64,000 nt of DNA from JAICXG01 sp963801255 (lineage in GTDB: Bacteria; Verrucomicrobiota; Verrucomicrobiia; Chthoniobacterales; UBA10450), in assembly GCA_963801255.1 (NCBI GenBank), contig CAWDEC010000008.1, positions 496,001-560,000 of the forward strand. The letters are read 5' to 3'. Positions 26,446 through 34,277 of the stretch are shown in pieces. The translations under genes and the position numbers were made by a program. Within the stretch, counting starts at the first letter, position 1. Every line of letters starts with the position of its first letter. The notes under the pieces are model-generated. The model did no database searches. It had not been told where the DNA came from and was given only the letters and a program-made list of their open reading frames with translations.

Positions 26446-27393
26446 GTGTCTGAACCATCACGCAGCTATCTTATTACCGGCGGAGCCGGCTTCATCGGCT
26501 CGAACCTTGTTCTCGCGTTACAGGAGAAATTTCCGCGTGCGCGCCTCACGGTGATCGACGATTTCCGCTCCGGCGATTTCAAAAATCTTCGCGGTTACCA
26601 GGGCGATTTCGTCGCAGCGGATCTCGCCAGACTCGATTGGCGCGCGCAATTTGGAGACGAAGCCTTCGACGGCATTTTCCATCTCGCCTCCATTACCGAC
26701 ACGACGCTGCACGATCAGTTCCCGCAGGTGCATGACAACGTCGAAAGTTTTCGTCGCCTCCTTGCTTTTGCGCGGCCGAATCGAACGCGCGTCATCTACG
26801 CTTCGTCCGCCGCCACTTATGGCGCAGCGCTCGGCATGAGTCGCGAAGTGGATGAGGCCGCGCCGGCGAATGTTTACGCCTTTTCGAAGGTGATTATGGA
26901 CAACCTCGCCCGGCGCGCCGCCTCGGACGATCCGGAGTGGAAAATTGTTGGTCTACGCTACTTCAACGTTTACGGCCCGCGCGAGGCGCACAAGGGCGTT
27001 CCTGCGAGTATGATCTTGCATCTCTCGCGCCAGATGAAGGCGGGTAAGAATCCGCGGATTTTCAAATATGGCGAGCAGAAGCGCGACTTCGTTTACGTGA
27101 AAGACATCGTCGCCGGGACCCTGCTTGCGCTCGAGGCAAAGGAGAGCGGCATTTATAACCTCGGGTCCGGCCAGGCGAGCTCCTTCAACGAACTGATTGC
27201 GATTCTCAACAAGTCGTTAGGCACGAATTTTTCACCGGAGTATTTTGATAATCCGCACGCCCATTATCAAAACCACACAGAAGCAGATCTGAAGAATGTT
27301 CGGCAGTCGTTAGGCTACGAGCCGCGGTACTCGCTGGAGCAGGGTGTGGCTGATTACATGGCGTGGCTCTACCCCGTAGCCACATCGTCGTAA
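26446..27393 (+). CDS. ADP-glyceromanno-heptose 6-epimerase-like SDR epimerase
   Basis: The 315 residues form an extended short-chain dehydrogenase with the NAD(P) motif TGGAGFIGSNL near residue 12, the catalytic YAFSK near 145 (Tyr and Lys) and SSAATYG near 120. LRYFNVYGPREAHKG, FKYGEQKRDFVYVKDI and a short C-terminus resemble the RfaD/HldD family, which makes L-glycero-D-manno-heptose for the LPS inner core. GTG at 26446 is the start. Two dispersed octamers encode Ser-Leu-Gly in KSLGTN and QSLGYE. The heptose assignment is likely but rests on similarity by eye. Confidence 0.85.
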   Translation: MSEPSRSYLITGGAGFIGSNLVLALQEKFPRARLTVIDDFRSGDFKNLRGYQGDFVAADLARLDWRAQFGDEAFDGIFHLASITDTTLHDQFPQVHDNVESFRRLLAFARPNRTRVIYASSAATYGAALGMSREVDEAAPANVYAFSKVIMDNLARRAASDDPEWKIVGLRYFNVYGPREAHKGVPASMILHLSRQMKAGKNPRIFKYGEQKRDFVYVKDIVAGTLLALEAKESGIYNLGSGQASSFNELIAILNKSLGTNFSPEYFDNPHAHYQNHTEADLKNVRQSLGYEPRYSLEQGVADYMAWLYPVATSS

Positions 27394-27459
27394 CCTCGGC
27401 GGTGCCTAACAAAGCGAAGCGGCTATTATTTCTCGCTTCTCTGCGAGAAGGTCGCGTTT

Positions 27460-28308
27460 TCAGTTTCCCCGAATCGGTGCCGCTGCGTGCGTCACGGGTC
27501 GAAGTCGAACTTCGCCGATCTCGAGCCTTAATGCGCTGCGAGCGACTTCGAGAAAAACATCGGGTGGGTCGGTTAGTGCGACCGAGAGGCTGCCGGCAGC
27601 CACTGAATCGCGACGCAGATGTTCCGCTTCCAAAAGCCGTGAGACGGCAATCGCACAGTTGTGCGCAGAGTCGACCAGTTGCACTTCGTCGCCCGCAAAT
27701 TTTCCAATCGCGGCGCGCAGCAGCGGATAATGCGTGCAACCGAGAACGAGCGTGTCGATTCCATCGTCCAGCAGCGGTGCAAGGTATTGTCTAATGACCC
27801 GGTCGGTGATTTCGCCTTCCAACCAACCCTCCTCAATCAGCGGAACAAAGAGCGGGCAAGCCAGGACGGTCAGGTGTACCGCTGGATCGAGTGCAGAGAT
27901 GGCGCGTTCGTACGCTCTGCTCCCAATTGTGGCGCGCGTGCCAATGACGCCGATGTGGCCATTGCGCGTCGCGGTCACCGCGGCTTCCGCCCCGGGACGG
28001 ATCACGCCCATCACCGGGACGGATACGGTTTCCATCAGCTTCGGCAACGCAAGGGCAGAGGCCGTGTTGCAAGCCACGACGATTGCTTTGCAATTCTCCT
28101 CCAGCAACATGCCGGTAATCTCAAGACTGTAGCGCTCAACGGTGGCGGCACTTTTGCCCCCATAGGGAACCCGCGCCGTGTCGCCGAGATAATGAATAGT
28201 CTCGTTAGGCAAGAGTTCACGCAGTGCGCTCACCACGGTGAGTCCGCCGATGCCGGAATCGAAGACACCGATCGGACGTTCGCGGCGTTGCTCCTCGGAG
28301 AGTGTCAT
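27460..28308 (-). CDS. murI: Glutamate racemase
   Basis: MurI makes D-glutamate for peptidoglycan. The 282 residues show IGVFDSGIGGLTVVSALRE near 12, the first catalytic Cys in VACNTASALALP near 80 and the second in LGCTHYPLLR near 193. Its ATG overlaps the stop of the amidase gene upstream, so two cell-wall genes are translationally coupled. Confidence 0.95.
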   Translation of the reverse strand: MTLSEEQRRERPIGVFDSGIGGLTVVSALRELLPNETIHYLGDTARVPYGGKSAATVERYSLEITGMLLEENCKAIVVACNTASALALPKLMETVSVPVMGVIRPGAEAAVTATRNGHIGVIGTRATIGSRAYERAISALDPAVHLTVLACPLFVPLIEEGWLEGEITDRVIRQYLAPLLDDGIDTLVLGCTHYPLLRAAIGKFAGDEVQLVDSAHNCAIAVSRLLEAEHLRRDSVAAGSLSVALTDPPDVFLEVARSALRLEIGEVRLRPVTHAAAPIRGN

Positions 28309-29417
28309 TTATTGGACGTCTGAATCGCGACAGACGGAGTTTGGGAATTTTTCGCCGGCGAGGGAGCGACCGCGCCTAATGGTTCGGTGATGGAATGAGT
28401 GTGTGCCGGCAAGCTTCCTGCCGCCGCCAGGATCGCCGGGCTGTTGGCCTTGAAGTTCACCGCCCGATCGTAAGTTGCGATCGCCTGGGCAATCGCCGCA
28501 CCGAGGCGCTGGCGATAAGCCGGAGTCGCAATGCGGGCGCCTTCCATCGAATCGTTGAGAAATCCTCCTTCCACGAGCATGCCGGGAATTTTGAGTTCGC
28601 GCAGGACATGAAAACGGGCATGCCGCACGCCCCGGTCGAAAACGGAAACGCGCGACCGAATCGTTCCCTGCACCGCGGCGGCGAGGGCGATATTGGCCGC
28701 GTCGTGTGCGTTGCCCGGGTTAGCGTGGCTCTCGACGCTCGCGGCTTGATCTTCACTCGAAGCATTTGAGGGCACTCCGATTGGAGCAAGCACGTAACTT
28801 TCCACGCCGGAACCTCCCGCCGAGGAGTTGAAATGGATGCTGACAAAAACAGCCTTAGAAAATCGGTTCGCGAATTCGACGCGCTGTTCGAGCGAAACAG
28901 TCTCATCGCCGGTGCGCGTCAGCTCGACCTTGAAACCAGCCCGCTGCAGTTCCTCGCGCGCGGCGAAGGCGACGTCGAGGGTATAAGCTTTTTCGCCCCC
29001 GAAAGGTCCGGCCGCCCCACTGTCCTCGCCGCCATGTCCGGGATCGAGCACGACGGTCTCCACCGGCCCGGCGCCAGCAATGCGATTCGGACGAAGAACT
29101 GGCTCGACGATTTTGGAAATATCCATCGCTGAGATGAGGTTGTCGTCGCCGTGGGCCAGAAGGGGATAATCGCAGAAAAAGCGAAGACCGTTGACGAAGA
29201 ATTCGCTCGTTCCAGCCTGGGCGCGTAACCCGTGGTGTTCGTCGCCTAACGATACTGTGCGGCTCGCCTGAGTGAATCGCGGGAAACGATAAAACTGCGC
29301 CACATTGGCGAAGCTCACGTAGTCGCGTCCTTCGGCGGCGATGATTTTCCATTCTTCTCCTGCGAAACCGCGGTCCATCCCAGCGGAGAGTAGCAAAACG
29401 CACAGAAAAATTTTCAT
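28305..29417 (-). CDS. N-acetylmuramoyl-L-alanine amidase (Amidase_3)
   Basis: The enzyme cleaves the amide bond between MurNAc and the stem peptide in the periplasm. After a signal peptide (MKIFLCVLLLSAGMDRGFAG) comes an N-terminal domain, then Amidase_3 with the zinc ligands in LDPGHGGEDSG near 125 and FVSIHFNSSAGGSGVE near 195, and the catalytic Glu near LVEGGFLND. A Ser/Pro-rich tail follows. The ATG at 29417 was chosen over an upstream extension because it gives the signal peptide. It precedes and overlaps murI; the permease gene lies 55 bases upstream. Confidence 0.92.
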   Translation of the reverse strand: MKIFLCVLLLSAGMDRGFAGEEWKIIAAEGRDYVSFANVAQFYRFPRFTQASRTVSLGDEHHGLRAQAGTSEFFVNGLRFFCDYPLLAHGDDNLISAMDISKIVEPVLRPNRIAGAGPVETVVLDPGHGGEDSGAAGPFGGEKAYTLDVAFAAREELQRAGFKVELTRTGDETVSLEQRVEFANRFSKAVFVSIHFNSSAGGSGVESYVLAPIGVPSNASSEDQAASVESHANPGNAHDAANIALAAAVQGTIRSRVSVFDRGVRHARFHVLRELKIPGMLVEGGFLNDSMEGARIATPAYRQRLGAAIAQAIATYDRAVNFKANSPAILAAAGSLPAHTHSITEPLGAVAPSPAKNSQTPSVAIQTSNK

Positions 29418-29472
29418 GGGGATCGAAGCTAGAATCTTTCGGCGTCGCGCGCGCGCCGCAAGCATTCGAGAA

Positions 29473-31077
29473 TCACGCCAAGGGCGGCAGACCCTCTTCG
29501 GTATCGCCGGTATCGATGCCCTCGCGCAATTTGCTGTGACGAATGCCGTAGAGGAAATAGATGACGAGCCCGATGATGAGCCAGAGGAAGAATCGCAGCC
29601 AGGTGAGCACCGGCAGGCTAAGCATGAGTGCGGCGCAGAGAATCACTCCAATGATCGGAAAGACCGGAACGAACGGAACGCGAAAAGGACGATGCCGTCC
29701 CGGATCGGTTCGGCGCAGAACGACGACTCCGCAGCAAACAAGAATAAAGGCGAAGAGCGTACCGATGTTCGTTAGGTCGGCTAACGAACCGATATCGGTG
29801 ACCATCGACACGACGCCGACGATAACTCCGGTCCAGATGGTGGTGATGTGCGGAGTGCGATAGCGCGGGTGGATTTTCGCGAAATACTGGGGGAGCAAAC
29901 CGTCGCGTGCCATGGCCATAAAAATGCGCGGTTGCCCAAGTTGAAAAACCAGGAGCACCGAGGTCATGCCTGCGAGTGCGCCCGCGCTGACCAAAGCCTG
30001 CGCCCAGGGCTTGGAGGCAAAAGCCGTCGCCACCGCCGCTGGGTCGCCGAGATAGACGGTGTATTTCTTTATTCCGGTTAGCACGCCAGACATCAGCACA
30101 TAGAGCAATGTGCAGATAATCAGGCTGGCCATCATCCCAATCGGCATATCACGTTGCGGGTTGCGCGTTTCCTCCGCGGTTGTCGAGACCGAGTCGAAGC
30201 CGATAAACGCGAAAAAAACGATCGCGGCTCCGCTCATGATTCCGGTGAAACCAGTCGGCATAAAGGGATACCAATTTACCGGGTGAATCATGAAAGCGCC
30301 GAAGGCGATAAAGAAAACCACGACTACGAGTTTGATGATCACGATAGCGGTATTGGCGCGCGCGCTTTCCCGAATGCCGTAAATGAGAAGCACGGTCACG
30401 GCGGCGACGATGGCGAGAGCGGGAAGATTGAGAGCGATTGGATGACCGGCAATAACGGGCAGACTGGTGGACGAAAAATCATTGAGCGCAGCTCCGCCCT
30501 GCGCAATCACGCTGGCGGCGGTGCCGGAGTCAGTTACCGCCCAAAGCGGAAACTTGAGCCCAAACAGGCTCCCGCAAAGCTTGATGAAATAGCCCGACCA
30601 TCCGACCGCGACTGCCATATTCCCGACCGCGTATTCGAGAATCAGATCCCAGCCAATGATCCAGGCGATCAGTTCGCCTAACGTGGCGTAGGAATACGTA
30701 TAGGCCGAACCGGAAACTGGAATCATGGCCGAAAGCTCGCCGTAGCAGAAAGCAGCGAAAGCACAGGCGATGGCTGCCACGATAAAGGAAAAAATCACCG
30801 CGGGGCCCGCCGCCGGTCGGCCGAGCGAGACGGCGGTATGAGTGATCCAGCCTTGCAGATAATTAAGGACCGGAGTGTCAAAGAAAGAGCCCGCAGCTGC
30901 GGATTGGCCGGCCGCCGCAGTGCCGGTGAGGGCAAAAATTCCTGTGCCAATAATTGCGCCGATCCCAAGACAGGTGAGATCAACCGCGCTGAGCGTGCGC
31001 TTCATTCGACGCTCTTTGGTTTGCGATTCGCGAATCAGGTGATCGGGGCTTTTTGTTTGAAAGAGCTTCGAGGCCAC
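29473..31077 (-). CDS. APC-superfamily amino acid permease (cationic amino acid transporter type)
   Basis: The 534 residues have about 12-14 membrane segments and the CAT-type N-terminus (LFQTKSPDHLIRESQ, then KRTLSAVDLTCLGIGAIIGTGIFALTG). Further family blocks are FIGFDSVSTTAEETRNPQRD near 290 and FLMARDGLLP-like FMAMARDGLLPQYFAK near 385. Substrate is probably a cationic or other amino acid. The start is GTG at 31077; keeping this start retains the conserved leader. It may share a transcript with the amidase and murI downstream. Confidence 0.9.
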   Translation of the reverse strand: MASKLFQTKSPDHLIRESQTKERRMKRTLSAVDLTCLGIGAIIGTGIFALTGTAAAGQSAAAGSFFDTPVLNYLQGWITHTAVSLGRPAAGPAVIFSFIVAAIACAFAAFCYGELSAMIPVSGSAYTYSYATLGELIAWIIGWDLILEYAVGNMAVAVGWSGYFIKLCGSLFGLKFPLWAVTDSGTAASVIAQGGAALNDFSSTSLPVIAGHPIALNLPALAIVAAVTVLLIYGIRESARANTAIVIIKLVVVVFFIAFGAFMIHPVNWYPFMPTGFTGIMSGAAIVFFAFIGFDSVSTTAEETRNPQRDMPIGMMASLIICTLLYVLMSGVLTGIKKYTVYLGDPAAVATAFASKPWAQALVSAGALAGMTSVLLVFQLGQPRIFMAMARDGLLPQYFAKIHPRYRTPHITTIWTGVIVGVVSMVTDIGSLADLTNIGTLFAFILVCCGVVVLRRTDPGRHRPFRVPFVPVFPIIGVILCAALMLSLPVLTWLRFFLWLIIGLVIYFLYGIRHSKLREGIDTGDTEEGLPPLA

Positions 31078-31216
31078 AGATTCTTTGATTCGTTAATGCG
31101 CGGAACGACGGAGGCATCCTTGCACTGCGCGGTTTCCGCGGTCAAAACCTTTGTTTCCGGCGAATATCTTCAGCCTAACGATACGGCGATGGCGCGGATT
31201 TAGCTTCGGAAAAGAC

Positions 31217-31429
31217 ATGCCCGTTTTCTCCGCTGCGAATCTTTTCGCGGGACTGCTTTTTGGCAGTATCGGTTTCGTCGGTTTTATCTATGGCAAAAAG
31301 ATGAGCCGCTGGAAGCCGATGTTGCTTGGGCTTCTCCTTATGAGCTACCCCTATTTCGTGGAAAGCACGGTCGCGCTCTGTGTCATCGGTCTCACCGGGA
31401 CGGCCGCGTTTTTTTTATTGGGCGAATAG
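31217..31429 (+). CDS. Small conserved membrane protein
   Basis: This 70-residue protein has two hydrophobic segments (about 8-28 and 33-65) and a KKMSRWKPMLLG linker. Short proteins with the same GSIGFxxFxYGKKxSRxKPM pattern occur in many proteobacteria as hypothetical amino-acid-transport-related proteins; a role is not established. The ATG at 31217 is preferred over an upstream in-frame TTG/GTG extension. It is divergent from the permease gene. Confidence 0.75.
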   Translation: MPVFSAANLFAGLLFGSIGFVGFIYGKKMSRWKPMLLGLLLMSYPYFVESTVALCVIGLTGTAAFFLLGE

Positions 31430-31480
31430 GATAAACGCTTCCGGCATGGACTTGGCGCGCGCGCTGAATAGTCTGCCGTC

Positions 31481-32626
31481 GTGTCGGACGAAACGACGCC
31501 ACTCATTTTTGGGGATGCGGCTGCGGCTGAGCTGAGCCGTAACCGGGGACCGAAATGGTTCCGCAAGAAGTCGCTCAGGTCGCTCACAAACTGCGAGAAC
31601 TGTCACGCGCCGCTTTCCGGCCCCTACTGTGCGCAGTGCGGGCAGCCCGCGATTGATTACCGGCGCTCTTTCGGTTCGCTCCTCCTCGACGCAGCCGATG
31701 CCTTCTTCAATCTGGACGAACGCTTCCTGAAATCCTTCGGACTGCTCCTCGTCAAGCCATGGCGACTAACGAATGATTTCGTCGAAGGCAAACGCGTTCG
31801 TCACGTCCATCCGCTGCGCGTCTATCTTATCGCGAGTGTCATTTTCTTTCTCGTCATCAATTATCTTGCGCGCGGGGCGCATTTCCAAAAAGAAAGCACG
31901 GATTCGGACCATGCCGCTCTTATCGTCACCGATGCTTCGCCCAGCCCTAAATCCGACGCGGAGAAATTTGCCCGTGACTTACGCAAAGAGATCCGCGCCG
32001 CCAATGCGGCGCAGGAAGTTTCCTCTGCTGGCTCGGTCACGCCAGCGCCATCGCCTGGCGTTTCGCCTTCGAGTTCGTTAGGCGCCTCGCCCCCCGCCAA
32101 GCCGAAACCGGCGAAAAAGAACATTTTCTCTGAGCTCGACGAAGACAAAGATCTCTCGCCTTTCGCCCGCTGGGTGAAAGACCGGGCAGAAGAAAAGATC
32201 GGCCCGACGGGTGACAGGGGCGATCTCTTCCTCAAGGCCTTGATTCAAAACCTCGCCCCAATGGTCCTTTGCTGCATTCCGCTCTTTGCGCTCGTTTTGA
32301 AGATTCTCTTCATCTTCAAGCGTCGGTATTACATCGATCACCTCGTCTTCGCTCTCCACACCCACGCTTTCGTGTTTCTGAGCACGGTCGTAATCATCGG
32401 CATCGGATTCCTTCTCGCTTGGAAGGCGCCCCTTCCGCTGGTTCCGCTCGTTTGCACGTTTCTTAGTTTCGCAGTTCTCGTCCAGCTTCTGATCGCGATT
32501 CGAAAGGTATACCAGCGGAACTGGTTCGGTGTTTTTTTTACCTTCGGGCTGGGCAGCTTCATCTACCTGGTCCTGCTCTGTGTGGCCTTTCTCTTTACCG
32601 CAGCTGTCACTCTCGTTCTCCCCTAG
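31481..32626 (+). CDS. DUF3667 membrane protein with zinc ribbon
   Basis: The 381 residues start with a zinc-ribbon-like motif (CENCHAPLSGPYCAQCGQ, about 36-53), followed by the DUF3667 signature (NLDERFLKSFGLLLVKPWRLTNDFVEGKRVRHVHPLRVY, here about 75-115), a membrane segment, an Ala/Ser/Pro-rich charged loop (about 140-230) and four further membrane segments. Function unknown. GTG at 31481 is used as start. Confidence 0.88.
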   Translation: MSDETTPLIFGDAAAAELSRNRGPKWFRKKSLRSLTNCENCHAPLSGPYCAQCGQPAIDYRRSFGSLLLDAADAFFNLDERFLKSFGLLLVKPWRLTNDFVEGKRVRHVHPLRVYLIASVIFFLVINYLARGAHFQKESTDSDHAALIVTDASPSPKSDAEKFARDLRKEIRAANAAQEVSSAGSVTPAPSPGVSPSSSLGASPPAKPKPAKKNIFSELDEDKDLSPFARWVKDRAEEKIGPTGDRGDLFLKALIQNLAPMVLCCIPLFALVLKILFIFKRRYYIDHLVFALHTHAFVFLSTVVIIGIGFLLAWKAPLPLVPLVCTFLSFAVLVQLLIAIRKVYQRNWFGVFFTFGLGSFIYLVLLCVAFLFTAAVTLVLP

Positions 32627-32744
32627 ATTCGTTAGGCGGTTTGCTTAGTATGGGTTGTTGACTCCGGCTTCAGATCTCAGGGAGTTCAGCGGATCATTAG
32701 CCGCGCTACTTGCTACTGACGAACCTGACGTTTAAATCAGCGCC

Positions 32745-33476
32745 ATGGGTCGTCAGTGGTTACACGCCAAACGCGAGGTCGCAGGTCTCAAGAAAGGTCA
32801 GGCAGTCGGCAAACTTGTGAAGGAAATCATGGTTGCGTCCAAGCTTGGCGGCCCCGACGTCGCCGCGAACGCACGGCTCGCCGCCGTCATCGAAAAGGCA
32901 AAAAAGCAAAGCGTCTCGCGCGACGTGATCGAACGCGCGATCAAGAAAGGCTCGGGGAGCGGCGGTGAAAAACTCGAGCTCGAGCAAATTCTTTTCGAAG
33001 GCTACGCGCCGCAGAAGGTGCCGGTGATTGTCGAAGTGCAGACCGACAACAAGAATCGCACCGCGCCCGAGATTCGTGTCCTCTTCAAGCGCGGCCAGCT
33101 CGGCGCGCCCGGAAGCAACAAGTTTCTCTTCGATCACGTCGGCCTGGTTGAAGCTCATCGCCTCGATCCAAGTGCCGATGCGGAGGCGGCCGCGATTGAA
33201 GCCGGCGCTCAGGATTTTGTTCCCTTAACGAACGCGGATGACTCGGAAATTCCAGAGAACGCAACTGGCGCGCGGTTCATCACCGCGCCGACCGACTTGC
33301 ATGCCGTTTCGCAATGGTTGGGCCAGAACGGCTGGACGATCGTGACGAGCGAGCTCGGCTATGTGGCAAAGAATTTCCCCGAGCTGAGCGACGACGACCG
33401 GGAGCAGGTGGGTGAATTTTTGCAAACGCTCGAAGATCACGACGATGTGCATCGCGTCTGGGCCGCAGTTCGTTAG
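32745..33476 (+). CDS. yebC: YebC/PmpR family protein (TACO1-like)
   Basis: YebC-family proteins act in transcription control and in helping ribosomes through proline-rich or stalled sequences. The 243 residues start with MGRQWLHAKREVAGLKKGQ, a variant of the usual MAGHSKWANIKHRK start, and continue with NARLAAVIEKAKKQSVSRDVIERAIKKGSG near 45-75. The stop TAG is embedded in a dispersed octamer (33471-33478). The convergent methyltransferase ends 6 bases further on. Confidence 0.9.
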   Translation: MGRQWLHAKREVAGLKKGQAVGKLVKEIMVASKLGGPDVAANARLAAVIEKAKKQSVSRDVIERAIKKGSGSGGEKLELEQILFEGYAPQKVPVIVEVQTDNKNRTAPEIRVLFKRGQLGAPGSNKFLFDHVGLVEAHRLDPSADAEAAAIEAGAQDFVPLTNADDSEIPENATGARFITAPTDLHAVSQWLGQNGWTIVTSELGYVAKNFPELSDDDREQVGEFLQTLEDHDDVHRVWAAVR

Positions 33477-33481
33477 GCGAA

Positions 33482-34264
33482 TTATTTCTGCCGGCGGATT
33501 GCCCTAACGAAAAGTCTCGGACGCCAGCGCGTCTTGCACAGAACGAAAATATTTTCGTTCGCGACGGAGACGATCTCTTCTACACGGAACGGGGAAATAT
33601 TGGCGGCGGCTTTGAGAAGCGCTTCAAATCCGGGGCGTGTCCATGCGTGAAAATGCACGTCAAATTCGCGCCAGCGCCGTGCGCTTTCCGCCGCTTGCCA
33701 CTGAATTTCGGCCTCCACATAAGCCTCGCCGGTGAGGTACGGATGCACGTAGCGCAGATGTTCTTCGTAAGCTTGGAAACAGGTGCTCTCGCCGCCGTCG
33801 GCAAGGTCGCGCAGCACATGCTCGACTGTCGTTTCCGGTCGGTTGCGATCGAAAGTAAGGCGCATCTCGGGCACGACCAGAATAAACGGCTTCGATCTTT
33901 TCAGAACGCGCAGCCCTTGCAGGATGGCGCCTAATGGATCGCGCAGATGTTCGATGACGTGAGCGGAGACGAGAAAGTCCGCGCTCTTATCCGGAATGCC
34001 GTTGAGTGTTTGCGCGTCGATCTTTTCGCCGCACGTAACCGCCCTGGTGCCGAAGAATTTCGTCAGGCCAACTTCATCACGGATGTCACCGTAGATCGCT
34101 TCCGCGCCCTGGGGCAACGGAAAGGGCCGCGCGCCCGCGCCAATTTCGAGGCCGCGCCCGGCGAGAAAGCGATACGCTATTTCGTGGCGCGCTCTCTGCA
34201 CGTTCGCCTCGTCTGATGGTTCGAGAGGATTAAGATTCGCCCCGGGAGAAAATGAGCAATCCAT
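33482..34264 (-). CDS. Class I SAM-dependent methyltransferase
   Basis: The 260-residue protein has methyltransferase motif I (LEIGAGARPFPLPQGAEAIYGDI near residue 38-60) and a DFLVSAHVIEHLRDPLGAI block near 95-115, followed by a LRVLKRSKPFILVVPE strand. The substrate cannot be told; such enzymes are common among polysaccharide genes, but none are adjacent. The ATG at 34264 lies 13 bases after the alaS stop. An upstream in-frame extension into alaS was discarded. Confidence 0.82.
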   Translation of the reverse strand: MDCSFSPGANLNPLEPSDEANVQRARHEIAYRFLAGRGLEIGAGARPFPLPQGAEAIYGDIRDEVGLTKFFGTRAVTCGEKIDAQTLNGIPDKSADFLVSAHVIEHLRDPLGAILQGLRVLKRSKPFILVVPEMRLTFDRNRPETTVEHVLRDLADGGESTCFQAYEEHLRYVHPYLTGEAYVEAEIQWQAAESARRWREFDVHFHAWTRPGFEALLKAAANISPFRVEEIVSVANENIFVLCKTRWRPRLFVRAIRRQK

Positions 34265-34277
34265 CCGAGGCGGTAGT

